The translations under genes were made by a program, and so were the position numbers. From Symbiodinium natans (taxonomy: Eukaryota; Sar; Dinophyceae; Suessiales; Symbiodiniaceae): a stretch of 64,000 nt of DNA. This document shows positions 44,791 to 56,684 of this stretch, piece by piece; position 1 is the first letter of the stretch, and each line of letters starts with the position of its first letter. The DNA lies in assembly GCA_905221605.1 (NCBI GenBank), contig CAJNDS010000044.1:115001-179000 (forward strand), written 5' to 3'. The notes beneath the pieces were generated by a model. The model was not told the origin of the DNA. It saw only the letters and a list, made by a program, of their open reading frames with translations, and did not search any database.

Positions 44791-45073
44791 GATGACCAAG
44801 GAGTAGACCGGGCGAGGAGCAGAGTTCCAGGCGAGGAGCAGAGTTGAGTTTAAAAATCTAACAAGCCCACGCCGGGCATGAGGAAGAAGCAGAAGGAGAG
44901 CGAGCATACACAAATCTCAAAAGAGAGAGGCCGCACGGCGAAGCTGAGGGAAGTGGTTTATTACACGTATTACACACTGAGGAGAGAGCATACGGGGAGA
45001 AGCGTAGCTGGTGTTCTTTTTAGATGATACTGCTCTGAGATTCGTGTCTCTCAGAGACATGCAACACATGCAG

Positions 45074-46209
45074 GTCGAGAGGGCCGGCTTCTTGTGTTCG
45101 GAGGAGCTGCGAAAGTTGGAAGAATTAGCCTCGCTGGCACTCTCGGCGGATGGCCCGGATCACTCGGATGGTCGCGCGGATGGCCGCACGGATGGCTGCG
45201 GCCACGGCCGCTGCGGCCGCGTGGTGCGGTCACCGCCGCCCTCCACGGCCTGGCAGGCGCCAAGCTCCGAAAACTCTCAACAAAGCTCAGGAAAGAGCAG
45301 TGCGCAGGCCACAAGCAGTAATTAAGTGGACTTTGTGTTTACTGTTGTGTACTAGCAGTGTCCTCCCCTTTGCGGAGTGTAGCGTGATACATCAGCAGTC
45401 AAACGCAGAGGACGTCAATTCAAATCCTTGAGCTTGGCTGGTTCAAGTTGTCAAATCCTGAAAAACTCAAAACTTCGTGAAATGCTCACATCGTGAAGGC
45501 CAGCGGCTAGCAGCTATAGCCACCTTATTTTTGCTTGGTGTTGAGAGTCAAGCCATGATAAGCCTTAGCGCTGGGGAGTTTTTGCATCAAATCGGTTCTC
45601 AATGGCTGATCCACTTAAGGGGCACCTTCTCGTGAAAAAGTAATCAGGTATTGCCTTCGTGGTCTTTTTGAGGCTGCCCCCTTTTTTTGTGGGGGGGGGA
45701 CAGCTGGAACAGTCCTGAGTTGTGCTCGGCAAGTGAAGGTGACATTCCTCCAGACGGGCGGGTTCTTTGCGCAGCATGCGCCAGAGCTGTTGGCCACGCC
45801 GACCCGCTTGGGAAAAGCGATGCTGAGAGAGTGCACTCATATCAGAGAACAGTTAACTTCTCAGAGAGCGGTAAAGAAAGGAGAGGGAGCGAGAGAGGAA
45901 GCAGGAAGAGGGAGCTGAGGGAGGGAGCAGAGAACGGCAAGCAGGGAGCCTTCTCTCTCTTTTTAGCCAGGAGAAGCTGACCCAGATCGCCAGGCACGGG
46001 CGGGGAGCCTGTCAGTCCCCTCCCTTTCGTCACAAAAAGAGAGGAAGAGGAAAAGAAAGAGAGAAGAGAAGAAGAGAAGAAGAGAGGAAGGAAAATGAAG
46101 GGAGGGAGAGTTCAGAGAGTGCAAAAGCAATGCGCTCTGTTCTCGCGCGCGAAGGCGCGTGGGCTTGCGGGAGCGCTGGCTGTCGCGGAAGCAGGCGGAG
46201 CGGCTCCAG
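45074..46209 (+). CDS. Four small exons of an unrecognised protein
   Basis: 45074-45136 (VERAGFLCSEELRKLEELAS, GC donor), 45739-45816 (TGGFFAQHAPELLATPTRLG, GC donor), 45971-45993 (EKLTQIA, GC donor, phase 2) and 46155-46209 (RVGLRERWLSRKQAERLQ, GC donor). 45816 to 45971 is phase 0, and 45993 to 46155 completes an Arg codon, so the last three exons are linked by frame. All acceptors are AG|G. GA-rich sequence follows the 46209 donor. Charged helical character; no family recognised. The genes on either side are on the same strand, so this may be part of a larger gene. Confidence 0.5.
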
Positions 46210-47014
46210 GCCGGGAGGAGAAGAGAAGAGGAGGAGGAAGAGAGAAGAAGGAAGAGGAAGAAAAGGAAGAGAGAGACTTAGACTTGTCACCGCTTTTGTT
46301 GCGAGATTGCGCAGCTCACATGGTTTCGTTGCAGAGTCAGGAGCCTGTCTCGCATTGCTTGGTCTGCGCTTCCGTGCTAAGCACACCATCAAGAGCAAGT
46401 CTTGCGTTGCTTGTCGGGTTTAGGCTTTTGGCCCGAGACCCTGAACCCTACACGCTAGAGCTTTCTGGTGTGCGGTTCAAGTTTCCGTGTCCAACGGAGC
46501 TTTCGTGTCATTTTCCGGCTTGTTGCCAGCACTGTCAACCCCTAGCTTTCGTGGCCCTTTCTCAAGAAAGTGAAGATAAACCTTAAAGGGACAGCTAGTT
46601 GCGCTGGAACCGCGAGTTTTGTGATGCCCAGAAACACTCGCATGATTTCGCTTCGATCATCGCCATCCCGAAAGCGCGACCCAAGAACTTTCTGGGTTGG
46701 AGGACGGTATGGGCTTGAGCAAGTCACACACCAGTGTCACTCTACGTCTTCGTAGTCCCAGAGGCACGCGTGGTGGAGTGGCACGTGCAGGCGCGTGCTC
46801 AGAGAGTTGGGGGATGTTGGGGGAGAGTCTAAAGTTCCTTTATAAGGATTGCCCTCTTGTGTTATGACACTCCTTCTTTGGGTTGGCATCGCTTTGGATG
46901 CGTGATTGGTGCCGTGTGTCTCTCTCGGATCCTGAGGATGCCCATTAGAAAAAGAAGAAACTTGAAAGAAGCTTGCTTAAAAGCCCACTCAAAAAATACC
47001 CTCTTTTCAAAAAG

Positions 47015-48692
47015 GCGGCGCCCGGACCTGGGATCCCGGATCCCCGGCACTACGACATGGACAGCCTCGTGACCGTGGACGTCCTCTGCACCGAGCCTGG
47101 GCTTCTCCTTAAACAGTTTTTGACCCGCGAAAAGAAAACTCTCTGTTTACACTTTTAAACAGCTCTTCAACAACAAAAAGCTGCTTTGCGCGCACATTAA
47201 TTTTGTAGACTGACGGTTCTTATTTTGGTTGTAAACGCTTGCGCGCGCCGCCTCGGCAGCCGGGCCGGCCCACAAGAACGGAGGAAAGAGGGCCTCAACA
47301 AAAAGGGAGGGGGGTTCCAGGGAAGGGCCCTAGAAATGCCAGGCGGGGTTTAGGGGGGTCCCGCCCAGGGTCCCAGGAGAATGCAAAAAAAGAAACCCAC
47401 ATTCGCGCATTTTGGAGCGCCCCCTTTTTGGGAGCTGCCGGCAGGCTCCTCCGGTGCGTCACAAAATTTGGCACGGGGGGGAAGGGGAAGGAGACCGGAT
47501 CCGTGTCTGCTTGTTCCAAACGCTTCTCGCAAACCGAGGCGAATTGTCTCGCGGGCCCTTGGCCGCCTTGGCCCTGTGGCTCAAAGCCTCCTTCTCATCT
47601 CGGTTTGAGAATTGCAGGGCCGAAAAATTCACGAGTATGTCCGTGTCCGTGTAGCTGACACTCGGAAGCCAATAAGCGGCCGCGTCCCTCTTCTTGTTTG
47701 TTTTTGTACTTTCCTTCGTCCCCCCCTGGCTCTGTCAGGTTCCTTCCAACTTCTTGCTTCTGCCTTTGAGGAGCCCGAGCGGGACTTCGAGGGGGGCGAG
47801 CTGCGCACCTTGCAGGCGGACGGACGGCTGCAGGAGCCTTTCTTTGTTCACCATTTCTTCTCGCTTCCCTCTGTTCTTGCTAACAGTTCGCGACTCTTCT
47901 GCAAAGCCTCAGAAAATTCCCACTTCTTTTTGCAGGAGCACCCTTTCGGGCTTCTCGAGGTCCTGGTCTTTCAGGCAAGAGAGCGAGCACCTCCTCAGAA
48001 GTGTAGGAAGTTCTGAAGAGCTTTGGTTTGGAGTTTGATTACCAAGGGGGAGTTTTGTGAGAAGAGGCCCACAAGTACCACATGGTCTCTCCCGTCACCC
48101 GCGGCTGTCGCCGGGCGCTGGTGCTGGAGCCGCTCAATTCCTCCCAACAATTTCCCCTCCCTTCCATCTGAATGAATGAAAGAAAAAATAAAGAAATGGA
48201 AATAGAGTGCTATGAAACTTGCGCGAAGCATGTGCTCCCTCTCTATCTCTGCCTCTCTCTCTCTCTCTCTTCCTCGTCTCTTTGTGTTGTTCAGAACTGC
48301 TTTGCATTCGAGGTTCTGGGATGGGCCAGCTCGCGTCTGCCCTCACCGGCTCTGTCCTCAGGGCTTTCCATTGCCTTCTCTTGCATCTACTTTTGATTCC
48401 GCGAGCCCAAGGCTGGGACCCCGTGCCCCGCAGAGAGTTCCTGAAGTGAAATTGGCCCAGTATCCAGCAAAGAAAGTGCAAAGAAAATATCGGAACCATC
48501 CCAATCCAGATCATCCATGGACGATATGGATCCATATCGTCCATATCATACCTGCAGTTGCCGTTTGCTTCAACTGCTTCAGGAAAGTGTTGGTGTTGAG
48601 TTCTAGCCTTCGAAAGCAAAGAAGCTTCTCAGGTGCACGAGCTTCGAGCACCGCTGCCCCCTGGAGCCGTTGCTGTCTTCGCCTTCGCCCAG
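47015..48692 (+). CDS. Small exons of an unrecognised protein
   Basis: 47015-about 47100 (PDPRHYDMDSLVTVDVLC), 47771-47815 (EPERDFEGGELRTLQ, GC donor), 47936-47974 (EHPFGLLEVLVFQ, GC donor, joins in phase 0) and 48633-48692 (VHELRAPLPPGAVAVFAFAQ, GT donor). AG|G acceptors throughout. A further tiny candidate is at 48295-48312 (NCFAFE, GT donor). Non-random, protein-like, but no family could be named. Confidence 0.45.
48518..48545. other. 28-base perfect palindrome
   Basis: Both strands read the same from 48518 to 48545, centred on GGATCC (48529-48534), with ATGGACGATAT on the left arm. It has no loop, so it could form a cruciform or bind a dimeric protein. Confidence 0.85.
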
Positions 48693-50618
48693 GTTGCGAA
48701 ACCGAAAGCAGCAAAAAGGGTCGCAAAGAAAGCTGGACAGCATTGGACAGCCAATTCATTTTTCAAGCCTGTTGCAGGCCCAAACGAAGAGCCCTCGGCA
48801 GGCATCTCGAAGTGAAGAGCGTCATTACATATTACACGCTGCTTTCAAGCTGTTTTCAACTTATATGCTCCAAGCATGTTATAACATGTGGCGATCCCGC
48901 CGTATTCTGCCGAAAAAGAGAGGCGCCTGCCGTTTCGCCTGGCCTCAGCTTGGGCAAGCTCCGACCGCTCAGATCTCCCGGACTCCGATGACTCTCCATC
49001 CATGTTGCGCCTTCTTTGGCAGTGCAACGAGCCGACGCAGTGAGTCGCATGTCCCCACCGCCACAGATGGTCAGAGAAGCTCGGAGAAAACTGCATGTGT
49101 TCGCCGTGTCATGGATGCGAGTCTCCGACCCAGCCTCCGGCCAACCTCCGACTCAGGTGGATTTGGATGCAGAGAGGTGGGAGACGTCGTGAGAATGCAT
49201 ATGGTCTTGCCTTGACCTGGACATGCAGCACTGCCCAGCACGGCGCAACGCAGCTCTTGGCGCCAGGAAAGTACGAGGGATCGGGTTGGATAATTCAGTG
49301 CACGGCCCTCATATGGGGTGGGGATGGGGGATGTTGTGAACACTGTCAGAGTCTCTGCGGACTGGGCCCTCAGCCTCTCAGCCTCTCAGCCTCTCAGCCT
49401 CTCAGCCTCTCAGCGTCTCAGTGCAATTGAGTTGAGGCTTGAGATGCCCTTGCTCAGCTTGGCCAACATCACTTTGTCCAGCGCACGGCCCGCCACCGAG
49501 CACTAGACCAGCCTGCGAGAGAAGCTTGCACTCCGAGCTCTCAGAGCTCTCGCTCAGCGGAACTTTTTTCTTCTCGCTTTCTTCGCTCGCACTGACGCTC
49601 TGTCATTCCCTCCCTCCGGCTCTATATCTCTGTCTTTCTCTCTGTCTTTTTTTTGTTTCTCTCCCTCTCTCTCTCGCTCTCGCGCTCTGTCTCTCTCTCT
49701 CTCTCTCTTTCTCGCCCTCTCTCGCTCTCTCTGTCTCCCTCTGTCTCTCTCTCTCTCTCTCTCTTTCTCTCTTTCTCTCTTCCTGTGCTCAAACAACGAG
49801 GCACGTGACCATCACGCCTCATCAACCAGGCGCGGGACCGAGGGGAACCCGCGAAAGAGAGAGAGAGAGACAGCGAAGCTGAAGGAGAGAAGAGGGAGAA
49901 AACAAGAGAGGAACTCAGAGAAATGAATAATTCAGAGGATATGCAACTGGCTGCGCTCAGCCGTACGAAGGGCTCGTCAGAGCTCACGCTCCGGCCGATC
50001 GTCAGCCACAGTACTCACGGCCTGCAAGAGGCGGCGGCGCCAATCCAGTGGACGGGCAGCGCTCCTGGCGTTTTCGCAACACAGGCGCGCTTAACTTTCT
50101 CCCGATTCCTCTCTGGGAAGCTAGGCCAGGGCACAGGGCATGCACAGAGTCCAGAATTGTGACAATCGCCCCCAAGTTCCATGGCAGGCGCACGGATCAA
50201 GGGACCCATTGCCACGTTCCCAACGGCAGTGGATGTTGGCATTGGCGACATCGGCCTGTTCCAGGAGCAGCCAGAGTTGTGCAACGCACCACACACACTC
50301 TCACACACACACACACTCACACACACACACACACACTCTCACACACTCTCACACACACACACACACTCTCACACACTCTCACACACACTCACACACACAC
50401 ACAGACACACTCTCACACACACTCTCACACACACACACGAGCAGCGTGCGCATGTGAGAGTGTGTGGCGCTTGCCTGCCTGGGTGGGTAGGTTTCTGTCC
50501 GCGGCGTGTGTTTGTGTTTTGTCATGTGTGTTTGTGTCAGGCCGTCAGTCAATCTGTGTGTGTGCGTGTGTGTTTTTTCTTTTTAGCGTCCATTTACCGA
50601 TAGGAGCTGCTCTCGCAG
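48693..50618. other. Mostly intronic; CT and CA repeats
   Basis: Contains a 10-base CAGCCTCTCA repeat (49372-49418), a CT-rich tract (49625-49785), a GA run (49855-49870) and a CA-rich run with CTCACACA units (50287-50440). No exon could be supported. Confidence 0.5.
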
Positions 50619-53343
50619 CCACAAGACACCATCGGGGACTTCGATGGGCCCGTTGCCCTGCTGGGCCAGGCCAGTATAAAGTGAGGTTCCGCACAGAGCA
50701 CACGAAGTCACGAAGCTCTGAGAAATTGAGGACCTGATGACCCAGATGCCCCTACGCTACAGTGCTGGCGCCTGAGGTTTTTTTTTTCCGTTTTCCACAT
50801 GTTGCCGGCTTTGACACTTGCAGGAGCGGCTTTAAAACGTCTCTTTTGGACTTCTAAGGCAGCGCGGGGAACACTTTGGTTCCGCCATGACTGACCGGAG
50901 AAACTGTTCGGTCTTAGGCACAAAATTCAGAAAGGGGTTTCCTGATGTTTCCTGAAGCGAAACGGCGAGCAAAAGCAGTGAAAAGACAGACCTTTTTTTC
51001 TTTTTGTTCCTTTTCGGTGCTCTGCAGTGTGCCTGGGGTTTGCATGGTTTGCATGTCACGTTCTGATCACTTTTGGCCCCGTTGAAATTCCCGCAAATCT
51101 CCGGCTCAAATGGGATAATTGAAACGAAGAAGGGGGTGGCGTCCATTCGAGTGGAGCCTTATGGCCGAGCTCGGTGCCTCGTACGATTAATGCGCGGGGA
51201 GGTGCTCATTGGGATCATTAGGCGCTGCAGGGCTCGACGATCCTTCAGAGCACCGGTGAGGTTGGCTCTGGTGCCTGTTTGTGAGTTTCTGGAAGCTTCA
51301 CCTGGCTTGAGGGTGTGGGGTTTTGGGGCCTTTGGGGCCTTAAGGGCCTAGCGGTGTCTTGCTTGAAAACACTATCTCTGTGCCATGAATGCTATATTTC
51401 TGGGTTCATCTTGCAGCTTCGTCGCCCAGGGAGCTCACGAGCTGCACTGCAAACATCCTTGTCGACCTCGTCCTTCGGACCTTTGCTCATGGCGAATCAG
51501 CAACTTCACAGTTTCGATGTGTGTGGGGGGAGGGGGCGGGGAGCGCCGGGGCATGTGCCATACGTGTGCTGCTTGCGCCACATTTTGTGCCGCATTTTGT
51601 GCCGCTTGCGGACTTCGGTGGGTCTTGTGAGCGATGCCAAAGTTGAGCGACGTACATTATGTTCAGGGCACGGCGCAGGGTTTCGGTGTACGTTATTCGT
51701 TGCTTACGATTCGTCGTGAGAAGAGGTTTGATCATCAGCGAGAACGAGAAGGGGTCGGCATCACGAGAAGGGGGGTCCGCATATATATATATATATACAT
51801 GGCAGAGGGCAGAGGGTCTGGCTGTCATGAGGAGGGGATTACTACGAGCATTGAGTTTTTTGAACACTTGCGCTTTATATGGTCCTTTGCAATTACCTCA
51901 GCACCACCACGATTGCTCTGTTCGTTTTTCTAGTTCTGATTTATCCTTGGGCTTGAATGGGCATTTTAGTTCGGTTAAAAATAGTGAGGCTCTTTCAAGC
52001 TCTTTTAGTTTAATGAATTCACTCTTCATACATTGCAATGTTCAGTGTTCTGATTACGCTGAGGGAACACATCATTGCATGAAAACTCGTGAGCGACCTA
52101 AATGAGCGACATGAAAGTAATGCATCATTAACGGATTGTTGCCATTCACTTTTAGAATTGAATCATGCGTCCTCTCACGATTCACTCACTAATCTACTTT
52201 TATAATGGCAATGCACTACTAACATAAAGGTACTCACAGATGTGAGCTTGTGAAAGCCCGAAAAATGTGTGAACGTGGTGATCCGCATCATTTCCTGAGG
52301 CAGGAAGGAGCCTTCAATGAAACAACCGGGGAGGGGCTGCGCCCCCGAGACACCCTTGCAGAGTCACCCTTGCAGCGTTTTCTGTTTTCTGCAGGCTTGG
52401 AGGGGCTGCCCCCCTCTCTCTCTCTCGTTGTGAGCGTGGAGTCAAAATTGATTCGTAATGTTGTGGAGATTCTCAATTTTGAGGAAAGAGTTGTGCTTCT
52501 GCTCTTCTCTCTTGATTCTTATTTGCTCTCTCTCTCTCTCTCTTTTTCTCTCTCTCTCTCTCGATGCTGTCCTGTGTGCCTCGGTCTCTTCTTGTTGGAA
52601 AGTCTTTTCTCGTCTCTCTTTGTCTTTCGGTGCTGCTATGCCTGCGTCCCTGGCTCTCGTGAGAGGACAGCCGGAAGGATGCCGCTGCCAAGGAGGCGCT
52701 TGCTGCGCCAGGCGGGGGGATAAAAGGAGGAGAGAGGGAGAGAGATGCAAGAGGGAGATCTAAGATGCACCAGAAAAGGAGAGGAAGAGGAGAGGAGGAG
52801 GAGGAAGGCTTCGCCCGTTTTGGGACTGCGCACGAGGTGCCACTCCCGGGTCTTCCCCTGTCGCTCGCTCGGAGGGAGAGGAAGGGGCTGTAGTTGCGTA
52901 CTGGTTCCGCTCTCCCAATGTTTGTTTTTCGTTTCGTTTGCGTGGGTCGGCTGAAGTCGTGACTGAGGTAACATCGGGCTCTGCTGCCCGTGCCTGCCCA
53001 GCAGCTGGCGTAGCGCCAAGGAAAGGTTAACGGAACGCACATGCATGTGCCCATAGAATGGAATGGAGTGGAGCGCAACGTGGCTCCTGCCAGACTTTCA
53101 GAGAGCGCTTTGCGGCTGAACAGTCTATGTTGGCTGCACCTTGAATCTCAGAGGACTGGCTTCACCTTGTCCTGATCCTCGGTGTCCTCGCCTCCGTGAT
53201 CTTCGTAGTGCTGCAGGCTCAAATGGGCACACCTCTTGCATTTTAGTGTAAAATTGGAGGGGGCACTTCTCATCTCTTCAGCGTGCCTGCCCCTTCAGAT
53301 CGTGGAGATCGCCCTCCAGGAGTGCAGCCCAGAGTGCAGCCCG
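50619..53343 (+). CDS. Three isolated small exons
   Basis: 50619-50669 (PQDTIGDFDGPVALLGQ, GC donor, 17 codons), 52666-52711 (DSRKDAAAKEALAAP, AG|G acceptor, GC donor followed by GA-rich sequence) and 53299-53343 (IVEIALQECSPECSP, GTATTG donor). Each has clear splice context but they are 0.6-2 kb apart and not linked by phase. A fourth candidate at 51418-51520 is ambiguous between frames. Families unknown. Confidence 0.4.
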
Positions 53344-53573
53344 GTATTGTAAAGAACGACAAGTTTGTTGATTCATAATCTTTGAGAGACTTGGTGGGCT
53401 ATTTGGTCAAGTTCAAAGAGCCGTTTTGGTGCGAGTTTTTTTGCAGCTCTTTGAACTTGACCAAATACTGTTGGCTCGCACCAAAGCAGCTCTTTGAACT
53501 TGACAAACAGCTCGCGCCAAAACAGCTTTAAGCAAAGTTGGAAAAACCCTTGACTTGCTCAAGGCGCCCCCAA

Positions 53574-53681
53574 AGAGGGTGGTGAAAGTAAATTGCGATC
53601 TTTACTACTCCCCTTAACAGAGGGTTTTGGAACCCCCAAGGGATACACATCTCAATTTACTTCAACCACCCTCGTTTTGTC
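53574..53681. other. Imperfect inverted repeat
   Basis: GAGGGTGGTGAAAGTAAATT near 53574 and AATTTACTTCAACCACCCTC near 53654-53674 are near-perfect inverse copies enclosing about 55 bases, inside the larger satellite region. Confidence 0.75.
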
Positions 53682-53733
53682 CGAAAACACCGTGTCAAAA
53701 AACGCCCCAAACATCCGGCGCGAGCCGTTTGGT

Positions 53734-53766
53734 CGCAGGCGAAGCATCAACTCTGCTTCGCCTGCG
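53734..53766. other. Perfect 13-base stem hairpin
   Basis: CGCAGGCGAAGCA (53734-53746), 7-base loop, TGCTTCGCCTGCG (53754-53766). GC-rich; embedded between satellite arms. Confidence 0.9.
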
Positions 53767-54454
53767 AAAAGGTTCTAATCATCTGGCGCGTGACATCGCG
53801 TGACCAAATACCTGGCGCCAAAGTAGCTGTTTGAACTTGACCAAACAGCTCGCGCCAAAGCAGCTCTCTGAACTTGACCAAACGGCTCGCGCCAAAACGG
53901 CTCTTGGAACTTGACCACATAGCTCGTGCCACAACGGCTCTTTGAACTTGACCAAGTAGCTCGCGCCCAAGCAGCTCTGTGAACTTGACCGAAGAGCTTG
54001 CGCCAAAGCAGCTCTTTGATCTTGACCAAGGAGCTCGCGCCAAAGAAGCTCTTTGAACTTTGCCAAATAGCTCGCGCCAGAATGGCTGTTTGAGTTTGAC
54101 CAAATAGCTCACACCAACGCAGTTCTTTGAACTTGACCCAATAGCTCGCGCCAAAGCAGCTCTTTTGTTTAAGGAGCCGTTTTGGAGCGAGCTATTTGGT
54201 CAAGGTCAACTTCAAAAAGCTGCTTTGGCGCAAGCTATTCGGTCAAGTTCAAAGAGCTGCTTTGGCGCGATCTGTTTGGTCAAATTCGAAGAGCCGTTTT
54301 GGCGCGAGCTATTTGGTCAAGTTCAAAGAACCGTTTTGGCGCGAGCTATTTGGTCAATTGGCGCGAGCTACTTGGTCAATTGGCGCGAGCTATTTGGTCA
54401 AGCTCAAAGAGCCAATGTTGGCGCAAGAAGTTCAGAGAGCTGGCGCGAGCGAAT

Positions 54455-54808
54455 AGTCAGCGAGAGGGAGAGAGCGAGAGAGAGAGAGAGAGACAGAGTG
54501 AGAGAGAGAGAGAGAGAGAGATAGAGAAAGAGAGAGAAAGAGAGAGAAAGAGAGCGAAAGAGAGAGAAAGAGAGAGAAAGAGAGAGAAAGAGAGAGAAAG
54601 AGAGAGAAAGAAGGATGAAAGAGAGAAAGAGAGAAAGAGAGAGAGAGAGTGCGCAGAAGAAGAAGAAGAACAAGAAGATCCTTCGGGGCTCCTCATGCCC
54701 AGCAGAAGAAGAAGAGAGGGAGAAAGATAGAGAGAGAGAGAGAGAGAATAGAAGAAGAAGAAGAAGCAGAAGAGGAAGAATAAGCAGAAGAAGAAGAAGA
54801 ATAATCAT

Positions 54809-54839
<31 letters not shown>

Positions 54840-54930
54840 AGAAGAAGAAGAAGAAGAAGAAGAAGAAGAAGAAGAAGAAAGAGAGACAGACAGAGAGGGA
54901 GAAAGATAAAGAGAGAGAGAGAGAGAGAGA
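54455..54930 (+). repeat. GA and GAA compound array with interspersed module
   Basis: GA/8-base GAGAAAGA sequence at 54455-54660, a module with CTTCGGGGCTCCTCATGCCC and an AGCAGAAGAAGAAG tail at 54678-54714, then (GAA)n at about 54740-54880 and GA again to 54930. The exon at 54951 begins shortly after, an exception to the CT-before-acceptor rule. Confidence 0.9.
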
Positions 54931-54950
54931 CTTTTCTGCCCGCTGTGCAG

Positions 54951-56671
54951 GAGCACTGCCACACCCCCTTCTGCATCGGGCAGTGGCCTGGCCGTTTTAG
55001 ATGCGAGGTACAGGAGGCATAAGCGGCATAAGCGGGTAGGAGTAGCCTACCTGTATGCCCTGGCTCGAGGCTGGTGTCGGCAATTCTACTGCACCAGCCT
55101 TGGCTGGCCTTGGTTGGCCTTGGTGGCTGTGGTCTTGGAAGAGCTCGCTGGTGAATGTTTTTCCTTTCATTCTTAGTTGCAACTGCATTTCCTTGGAGAA
55201 TAGATGGCCAAACGAGACTTGGACATTGCGAGAGTAGAAAGTTAGGGAGAGTAACTGAGTATGGAGTTAGTTGAGTCAGTCAGTGAATTGACTCTCACAC
55301 CGGCCTCGCTCTCCTGCTCTCACTCTCCCCGCGCTCTCTTATGGGGGGCGGGGGAAAGGGAATCCTCTCCCTAGGCTTCTCAAATTCAACTCAATCACCA
55401 CACGCCCAACTTTTCAGAAGAAGAGTGTGTTGGGGGGGGTTCGATTATCGGGTTGCTCGCACAGGATGAAAGTGTTTTTTTTTTGGGGGGGGGGGGCTGG
55501 CTGGAGGGTCTGGGCCTGTATTTGATGGTTTTCATCCCTGGTCAGCCCCTACATAAAGTCGTTGTGTTGATTCTCTTTTCACGCCTATAGGCTCCCGAGC
55601 CTTTACGACTTCTTCAAGTTCATCGGAGCGTACGACGAGTCATTGCAGGAAGGGAGCCACGGGCAGCCTTTTGGGCCCTTGGGGGCCAAAAGCTTTGCAC
55701 ACCTCGTTTGCCTTGGCTCTCAGGAGCACAAGCAGCGTGCGGAGGACGAGGTGCATGGTCTTATTGAGTCCATCAACCAGCAGGCCGGGAGCAGACGGGA
55801 CGTACCGGCATTGGCCCACACCAAATTACATGCATGTACCCACACACACACACAAAGACACAGTTTCCGTGATGTTCTGCGCAGGTCGCAGAAATGCAGG
55901 CAAGGTTGCTCTGTGCACTGAGCGAAGCGCAGATTCCGACAGCCAACTCGAAAAACTCGCAAATGCTCGCGCGAAGTCTGAGCGCAACGTCTCTGAAAGA
56001 CTTCCGATGGTGCTAGGACAGCTCTCAGGCCTCCCAACGTCTTCCCGTCTGAAGAATCTGTGTGTAGTGGCACAGTTTCTGTAGTAACCAAGGTTCGCGC
56101 TTCTGTTACTACTGCTTTCAGAATGTTTCTCAGAGTTCGTTTTCAGAGCTGGCGAGAGAGACAGGACGTCGCGGCGAAGCTCACGGTGCGGGCGCCCAGA
56201 AGGCGGACGAGAGAGAGGCGCAGAGCATGCATGGCGCAGAGCGCGCTGCTCAGCTCTCCATATGTTTCTCCATAGAGTTTCAACCCGGCAGTTACACACC
56301 CCCTTCTTCTCTTCAAGACCAGAAGAAACAATCGTGGAAACGCGGGTTGGGGGGGGGGGGCAGGGCATCGGGCCATGCCTGCGGAAGGCCTAATATTTTC
56401 TTCCTGTCTCCTCTTCACATGACATTGCAGCGGGTGTGAGCTCGCTGAGGAGAGTGCCACGGACTTCGCCTTCCGCTCATTCGACAGCAGCCGCGAGGCT
56501 GGGGGAAGCCTTTAGCCTTTAAACGCCTTTAAGATCTTTAAGCTCAAGCTGTCACAAGCTCTCTGCTGCAGCTGTGCTGCCCAAGTATGGAGAGGCTGAG
56601 AGCTGCTTAGCAGACTCTCGCACATCGTTGCATGTCTCAGGGCTTCGAGAAGTTCATCCTGGACCGGCGTG
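54951..56671 (+). CDS. Four exons of an unrecognised protein
   Basis: 54951-55007 (EHCHTPFCIGQWPGRFRCE, Cys/His-rich; GT donor), 55591-55801 (70 codons including SLYDFFKFIGAYDESLQ and AEDEVHGLIESINQQAG; GTACCG donor), 56431-56497 (AEESATDFAFRSFDSSRE; GC donor) and 56641-56671 (GFEKFILDRR; GT donor). The last two join in phase 0. All acceptors are AG|G except 56431. FEKFILDRR recalls the FEKFL.DR segment of glutathione peroxidases but is too short to assign. Confidence 0.5.
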
Positions 56672-56684
56672 GTGGTAAAGAGAG

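Larger units (their letters stand above)
53395..54435. repeat. 37-base satellite in head-to-head inverted arrangement
   Basis: Units of 37 bases (CTCGCGCCAAAGCAGCTCTT then GAACTTGACCAAATAG) run in one orientation from about 53800 to 54155 and in reverse complement from about 54165 to 54420. Shorter opposed copies occur at 53395-53525. Units differ by a few substitutions each. Open frames encoding LVKFKELLWRELFGQ-like repeats arise because three units equal 111 bases; I do not regard them as coding. Confidence 0.9.

Noticed and set aside
53800-54430. CRISPR-like direct repeats or a repetitive protein (LVKFKELLWRELFGQ)
   Set aside because: Repeats are contiguous and inverted halfway; the 37-base period cycles all frames, so the apparent protein is a by-product.
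56641-56671. Glutathione peroxidase assignment from FEKFILDRR
   Set aside because: Ten residues only; the catalytic Cys/Sec block and WNF motif were not found nearby.
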